From the NCBI RefSeq assembly GCF_030815975.1, contig NZ_JAUSXL010000002.1:2592501-2656500 (forward strand): 64,000 nucleotides of DNA, in the 5' to 3' direction. The position numbers were made by a program, and so were the translations under genes. The stretch is from Variovorax paradoxus. Lineage in GTDB: Bacteria > Pseudomonadota > Gammaproteobacteria > Burkholderiales > Burkholderiaceae_C. A model generated the notes under the pieces. It was not told the DNA's origin. It ran no database searches and saw nothing but the letters and a program-made list of their open reading frames with translations. Shown here in pieces: positions 60,319-64,000 of the stretch (position 1 is the first letter of the stretch; the number at the start of each line of letters is the position of its first letter).

Positions 60319-61056
60319 ATGGTTGTGAAAACTGCTTTTCGCGTGATCGAGATCGTCGAGCTCTTCGCCCGGGAGAAGCAGCCGCTCGCGCTGTCCGAAA
60401 TGGCGCGGCTGCTCGAGATGCCGGTGTCCAGCTGCCTCGGCCTGATCCGCACGCTCGAAGAGCAGGGCTACATGTACGAGACCGGCCGCCGCCAGGGCTA
60501 CTACCCCACCGGCCGGCTGCTGGCGATGGCGCAGATCATCGCGGCGCACGACCCGGTGCTCGACCGCGTGCGGCCCGCGCTCGAAGAGCTGCGCGACGGC
60601 GCGCGCGAAACCGTGCTGTTCGGCAAGTTCCGCGACCCGAGCACTGTCGTCTACCTGGAAGTGCTGAGTGCGCCGCAGAGCATTCGCTATTCCGCCGAGT
60701 CGGGCGAAACCCGCCCGGCCTATGCCAATTCGATGGGCCGCGCGCTGCTTTCCACGCTTGCGCCCGAGGCGCGCCGCAAGCTGCTGGCAGCCACTGCGCT
60801 GGCACCGCTGACCGACGCCACGCTGACCACGCCCGATGCCATCGAGCAGGAGCTCGAACGCTCGCCCGCGCGCGGCTGGTACGGCAACCTCGGCGAGAGC
60901 ATTCCCGATCTCGTCGGCCTCGCGTGGCCGCTGCGCATCGGCGGCGAGGCCTATGCCATCTCGGTGGCGGGCCCGCGCTACCGGCTGGAGCCGCGCATCG
61001 ACGAGGTGGCCGCCATGCTGCGCTCGGCCTGCCTGGCCATCGAACACAAAGGCTGA
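60319..61056 (+). CDS. IclR family transcriptional regulator
   Basis: A 245-residue regulator: winged HTH (LSEMARLLEMPVSSCLGLIR) and IclR effector domain (RETVLFGKFRDPSTVVYLEV, YANSMGRALLSTL). Heads a string of plus-strand genes (cupin, Bug receptor, CoA transferase, acyl-CoA dehydrogenase) that it probably controls. Seven bases separate it from the cupin gene. Confidence 0.9.
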   Translation: MVVKTAFRVIEIVELFAREKQPLALSEMARLLEMPVSSCLGLIRTLEEQGYMYETGRRQGYYPTGRLLAMAQIIAAHDPVLDRVRPALEELRDGARETVLFGKFRDPSTVVYLEVLSAPQSIRYSAESGETRPAYANSMGRALLSTLAPEARRKLLAATALAPLTDATLTTPDAIEQELERSPARGWYGNLGESIPDLVGLAWPLRIGGEAYAISVAGPRYRLEPRIDEVAAMLRSACLAIEHKG

Positions 61057-61063
61057 AAAAACA

Positions 61064-61447
61064 ATGACCTCCGCACGCTACTTCGTCCGCGAAAGCGACA
61101 TCACTGGCTATCACCCGGCCAACCACACGGGCACGCTCAACAAGCGCCTGATCGGCCCCGAGACCGTGGGCGCGAAGCAGCTCGAAGTGCTGGTCGGCCA
61201 CATCCAGAAAGGCAAGGGCGCGCTGCCGCATGCGCACCCGGGCATCGAGCAGGTCTGCTACATGCTCGAAGGCCGCGCGGTCGCCGAGGTGGGCGGCCAG
61301 CGGCAGGAACTGCACCCGGGCGACAGCTGCTTTTTCCCGGCCGATGCAATGCACACCTTCACGGTGGTCAGCGACGAGCCGGTGCGCGTGCTGGTGATCT
61401 ACAGCCCGCCGTACGAGGAATCGCCGGAGCGCGTGATCCGGCCCTGA
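61064..61447 (+). CDS. Single-domain cupin protein
   Basis: A 127-residue small cupin; metal-binding motifs are GALPHAHPGIEQVCYMLEG (two His, Glu) and FFPADAMHTF (His). Could be an isomerase, dioxygenase or sensor; no substrate can be named. Part of the IclR-led gene string. Confidence 0.85.
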   Translation: MTSARYFVRESDITGYHPANHTGTLNKRLIGPETVGAKQLEVLVGHIQKGKGALPHAHPGIEQVCYMLEGRAVAEVGGQRQELHPGDSCFFPADAMHTFTVVSDEPVRVLVIYSPPYEESPERVIRP

Positions 61448-61472
61448 ACGACAACCCCCGGAGACAAGAACC

Positions 61473-62486
61473 ATGCAGACGACGAAGAACGCGACAACCA
61501 CGGTCGCGGTGGCAAGCCGCCGCCGTTTCATTTCCATCGGCGCCGCCGCGGGCCTGGCCGGCGCGGCGCCCTGGGCCCTTGCACAGGAGGGCTACCCGAA
61601 GCAGCCGATCAAGCTGATCGTGCCCTTCGCGGCCGGCAGCGGCACCGATGCGGTGGCGCGCATCACGGCGCAGATGCTGGGCGAGGCGCTCAAGGCTTCG
61701 GTCATCGTCGACAACAAGGCGGGCGCCAACGGCGTCATCGGCGCGGAAGCGGTGGCCAAAGCGCCGCCCGACGGCTACACGCTCTTCATGACCACCAACA
61801 CCACGCATTCGGCCAACCCGAGCCTGATGAAGTCGCTGCCCTACGACCCGGTGAAGGACTTCGCGCCCGTGAGCCGCATGGGCAACCTGCCGTTCATGCT
61901 GGTGGTGAACAACGACCTGCCCGTGAAGAGCGCGGCCGAGCTGCTGGCCTGGGGCCGCGCGCATCCGGGCAAGCTCACCTATGCGAGCGGCAACAGCACC
62001 GGCATCGTGAGCGGCGCCACGCTCTCGCGCATGAGCGGCGTGCCGATGCTGCACGTGCCCTACAAGAGCACGCCGCCGGCCATTGCCGACCTGATCGGCG
62101 GGCAGGTGTCGATGATGGTGGTCGACCTCGCCGCAGGGCTTGCCACGGTGAAGGCCGGCAAGATGCGCGCGATTGCGGTCACCACGCAGGAGCGCACCAA
62201 GCTGTTTCCGGAACTGCCACCGCTGGCCGATACGCCGGAACTCAAGGGCTTCGACATCACCTCGTGGAACGGCGTGTTCGCGCCGGCCGGCACGCCGCGC
62301 GATGTGGTGCTGAAGCTCAACAAGGTGCTGTCGGAGATGGCGAACGGCACGGCCTTCCGCGAGCGGGTGGCCAAGCTGGGCTTCGATGCCTTCGGCAGCA
62401 CGCCGGAGGAGCTGGGCGCGTTCACGGTGGCGGAACTGGCCAAGTGGAAGAAGCTGATCCAGGCCGCGGGGATTCAACCGGAATGA
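61473..62486 (+). CDS. Bug/TctC-family tripartite tricarboxylate receptor
   Basis: A 337-residue periplasmic receptor. The N-terminus ASRRRFISIGAAAGLAGAAP is a probable twin-arginine signal. Family segments: YPKQPIKLIVPFAAGSGTDA, VDNKAGANGVIGAEAVAK, GYTLFMTTNTTH. Binds carboxylates or aromatic acids. No TctA/TctB membrane genes follow, as is common for Bug proteins in Burkholderiales. Confidence 0.93.
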   Translation: MQTTKNATTTVAVASRRRFISIGAAAGLAGAAPWALAQEGYPKQPIKLIVPFAAGSGTDAVARITAQMLGEALKASVIVDNKAGANGVIGAEAVAKAPPDGYTLFMTTNTTHSANPSLMKSLPYDPVKDFAPVSRMGNLPFMLVVNNDLPVKSAAELLAWGRAHPGKLTYASGNSTGIVSGATLSRMSGVPMLHVPYKSTPPAIADLIGGQVSMMVVDLAAGLATVKAGKMRAIAVTTQERTKLFPELPPLADTPELKGFDITSWNGVFAPAGTPRDVVLKLNKVLSEMANGTAFRERVAKLGFDAFGSTPEELGAFTVAELAKWKKLIQAAGIQPE

Positions 62487-62508
62487 GCGTGTTGTTGAAT
62501 TTGAGTTT

Positions 62509-62609
62509 CTCCCTCCCCTCCCGGGGGAGGGCAGGGGTGGGGGCAAGCGGCGCCTCCATCGGGCGCTCTGCCTGCCCCCATCCCAGCCTTCCCCCGGAAG
62601 GGGAAGGAG
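62509..62609. repeat. Inverted-repeat element, copy B2
   Basis: Second copy of the B family (see 51514-51627), between receptor and CoA transferase genes. Left arm CTCCCTCCCCTCCCGGGGGA, right arm ending CCCCCGGAAGGGGAAGGAG. Its last bases, AAGGAG at 62604-62609, stand seven bases before the next ATG and act as that gene's Shine-Dalgarno sequence. Confidence 0.82.
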
Positions 62610-62616
62610 CAAAGAC

Positions 62617-63840
62617 ATGAATGCCACCGGGCCGCTTCAAGGCATCCGCATCCTCGACCTCACGGCCGTGGTGATGGGACCCTACGCCACGCAGACGCTC
62701 GGCGATCTGGGCGCCGACATCGTCAAGGTCGAGCCGCCCGCCGGCGACAACCTGCGCGCGGTCGGCCCGATGCGCCACGCCGGCATGGGCGCGATGGCGA
62801 TGCACCTCAACCGCAACAAGCGCTCGATCGTGCTCGACCTCAAGCAGCCCGAGGGCCGCGAGGCCTGCCTGCGGCTTGCGGCCGGCTGCGATGCGCTGAT
62901 CTACAACACGCGCCCCCAGGCCATGGCGCGGCTCGGGCTCGGCTACGAGGCCGTGGCGGCGGCCAACCCGAAGATCGTCTATCTCGGCGCCTTCGGCTAT
63001 GGCGAGGAGGGCCCCTATGCCGGCAAGCCCGCCTACGACGACCTGATCCAGGGCGCGGCCGGCGTGGCCTCGCTGTTCGCGCAGCAAAGCGGCGATGCGC
63101 CGCGCTACGCGCCTGTCACGCTGGCCGACCGCGCCGTGGGGCTGCAGGCCGCCATCGCGCTGCTCGCCGCCGTGCTGCACGCGCAGCGCACCGGCCGCGG
63201 CCAGGCGGTCGAGGTGCCGATGTTCGAGGCGCTCTCGCAGTTCGTGATGGGCGACCACCTCGGCGGCCACAGTTTCGAGCCGCCGCTCGGCCCCACCGGC
63301 TATGCGCGCCTGCTTGCGCCGCACCGCAAGCCCTACGCCACGGCCGACGGCTACCTGAGCGTGCTGATCTACAACGACAAGCACTGGCAGGCCTTCTTCG
63401 ACCTGATCGGCCGGCCCGAGCTGCGTGCCTCGCCGATGTTCGGCACGCACACGGCGCGCGCCGCCAACATCGGCGCGGTCTATGCGTTCGTGGCCGAGGT
63501 GATGGCCACGCGAAGCAGCGAGGAATGGATGGCTGCGCTGGAAGCGGCCGACATCCCGGTCGCGCGGCTGCACAGCACCGAGAGCCTGCTCGGCGACCCG
63601 CACCTGCGCGCGGTCGATTTCTTTCCCGAGTTCGATCATCCGAGCGAAGGCCGCATCCGCACGCTGGCGCCGGTCGGCCGCTACAGCGCCACGCCCGCGG
63701 GCATCCGCCGCATGGCGCCGCGCATCGGCGAGCAGAGCGTCGAGCTGCTGCGCGAAGCGGGCTACGCGGACGAAGACATCGACCGCATGCTCGCGTGTGG
63801 CGTCACCCTGCAACCGGACCCTGCGAAAGACAGCGAATGA
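62617..63840 (+). CDS. CaiB/BaiF family (class III) CoA transferase
   Basis: A 407-residue family III CoA transferase (formyl-CoA transferase type): N-terminal GIRILDLTAVVMGPYATQTL, GADIVKVEPPAGD, LNRNKRSIVLDLK and the segment PAYDDLIQGAAG containing the Asp that carries the acyl group in this family. It probably loads the imported acid onto CoA for the acyl-CoA dehydrogenase that follows; the two overlap by four bases (ATGA). Confidence 0.92.
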   Translation: MNATGPLQGIRILDLTAVVMGPYATQTLGDLGADIVKVEPPAGDNLRAVGPMRHAGMGAMAMHLNRNKRSIVLDLKQPEGREACLRLAAGCDALIYNTRPQAMARLGLGYEAVAAANPKIVYLGAFGYGEEGPYAGKPAYDDLIQGAAGVASLFAQQSGDAPRYAPVTLADRAVGLQAAIALLAAVLHAQRTGRGQAVEVPMFEALSQFVMGDHLGGHSFEPPLGPTGYARLLAPHRKPYATADGYLSVLIYNDKHWQAFFDLIGRPELRASPMFGTHTARAANIGAVYAFVAEVMATRSSEEWMAALEAADIPVARLHSTESLLGDPHLRAVDFFPEFDHPSEGRIRTLAPVGRYSATPAGIRRMAPRIGEQSVELLREAGYADEDIDRMLACGVTLQPDPAKDSE

Positions 63841-64000
63841 ATTTCTCCCTGAACGAAGACCAGCGCTCGCTCGTCGCGGCCATTGAACGTCTCTGCGAAG
63901 ACTTCCCCGCCGACTACTGGCGCGACCACGACGACCGCGCCGCGTTCCCGCACGAATTCCACCGCGCGGTGGCCGACAGCGGCTGGCTCGGCATCGCGAT
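63837..64000 (+). CDS. Acyl-CoA dehydrogenase, N-terminal part (cut by window end)
   Basis: First 54 codons only: MNFSLNEDQRSLVAAIERLC and HEFHRAVADSGWLGIAM, typical of the acyl-CoA dehydrogenase N-terminal domain. Start overlaps the stop of the CoA transferase gene (ATGA). Confidence 0.85.
   Translation, partial: MNFSLNEDQRSLVAAIERLCEDFPADYWRDHDDRAAFPHEFHRAVADSGWLGIA

Overview
The window is a chromosomal segment of a high-GC betaproteobacterium. The rRNA operon end, gene neighbourhoods (corC-lnt, glyQS-gmhB-plsC, can-aceK, a liu cluster, many Bug-type solute receptors), the Burkholderiales-style intergenic repeats and a near-copy of glucarpidase (first described from a strain now placed in Variovorax) point to Comamonadaceae, most likely Variovorax. 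This assignment is by recognition, not by a database search.

Layout. 1-2454: 3' part of a 23S rRNA gene and a 5S gene, closed by two hairpin terminators. 2565-5186: an MBL-fold hydrolase behind a FadD-type acyl-CoA ligase. 5335-8811: aromatic amino acid block, operon hpd - pheC-like - phhA with a divergent Lrp/AsnC regulator. 8920-12304: GNAT protein, corC and lnt. 12323-19149: seven minus-strand genes for uptake (NMT1/THI5-type ABC importer) and breakdown (creatininase-like, CodA-like amidohydrolase, flavoenzymes) of an unidentified N-containing compound. 19255-24762: MFS exporter/LysR pair, a repeat-containing lipoprotein, and a TetR/periplasmic asparaginase pair. 24769-27384: operon of a lipid kinase and two phosphatases. 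27634-33928: glyQS, a probable two-gene toxin-antitoxin-like nucleotidyltransferase module, frameshifted gmhB, plsC and a YgjP-type metallopeptidase. 34007-38669: SDR, then an operon MBL hydrolase - LRR protein kinase - RluA-type pseudouridine synthase, divergent from a LiuR-like MerR regulator with a perfect 20-bp operator palindrome between them. 38708-45047: carbonic anhydrase, AceK, thiolase, a glucarpidase-like peptidase and an acyl-CoA dehydrogenase. 45133-48825: YchJ protein, TPP riboswitch plus thiC, HAD phosphatase, thioredoxin-like protein. 49160-58871: AraC regulator divergent from the leucine/isovalerate (liu) genes liuA, acyl-CoA ligase, liuB, liuC, DUF4126 gene, liuD. 58882-64000: EthD protein, GhrA-type reductase, then IclR - cupin - TctC/Bug receptor - CoA transferase - acyl-CoA dehydrogenase (cut by the window end).

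How parts fit. The window is dominated by catabolism of amino acids and organic acids: Phe/Tyr, Asn/Gln, Leu/isovalerate, fatty acids, and at least two unidentified substrates with dedicated importers. The liu cluster lacks HMG-CoA lyase here, so the pathway must be finished elsewhere.

Most unusual points: a single-base frameshift that leaves gmhB broken but in one frame with plsC; the MBL - LRR kinase - pseudouridine synthase operon under a LiuR-like palindrome; a PheC-type periplasmic dehydratase wired into the Phe/Tyr catabolic operon; a lipoprotein built of about five repeats of a module I do not recognise; two families of long inverted repeats inserted between liu genes; and a 5' remnant of a second biotin carboxylase gene just before liuD.
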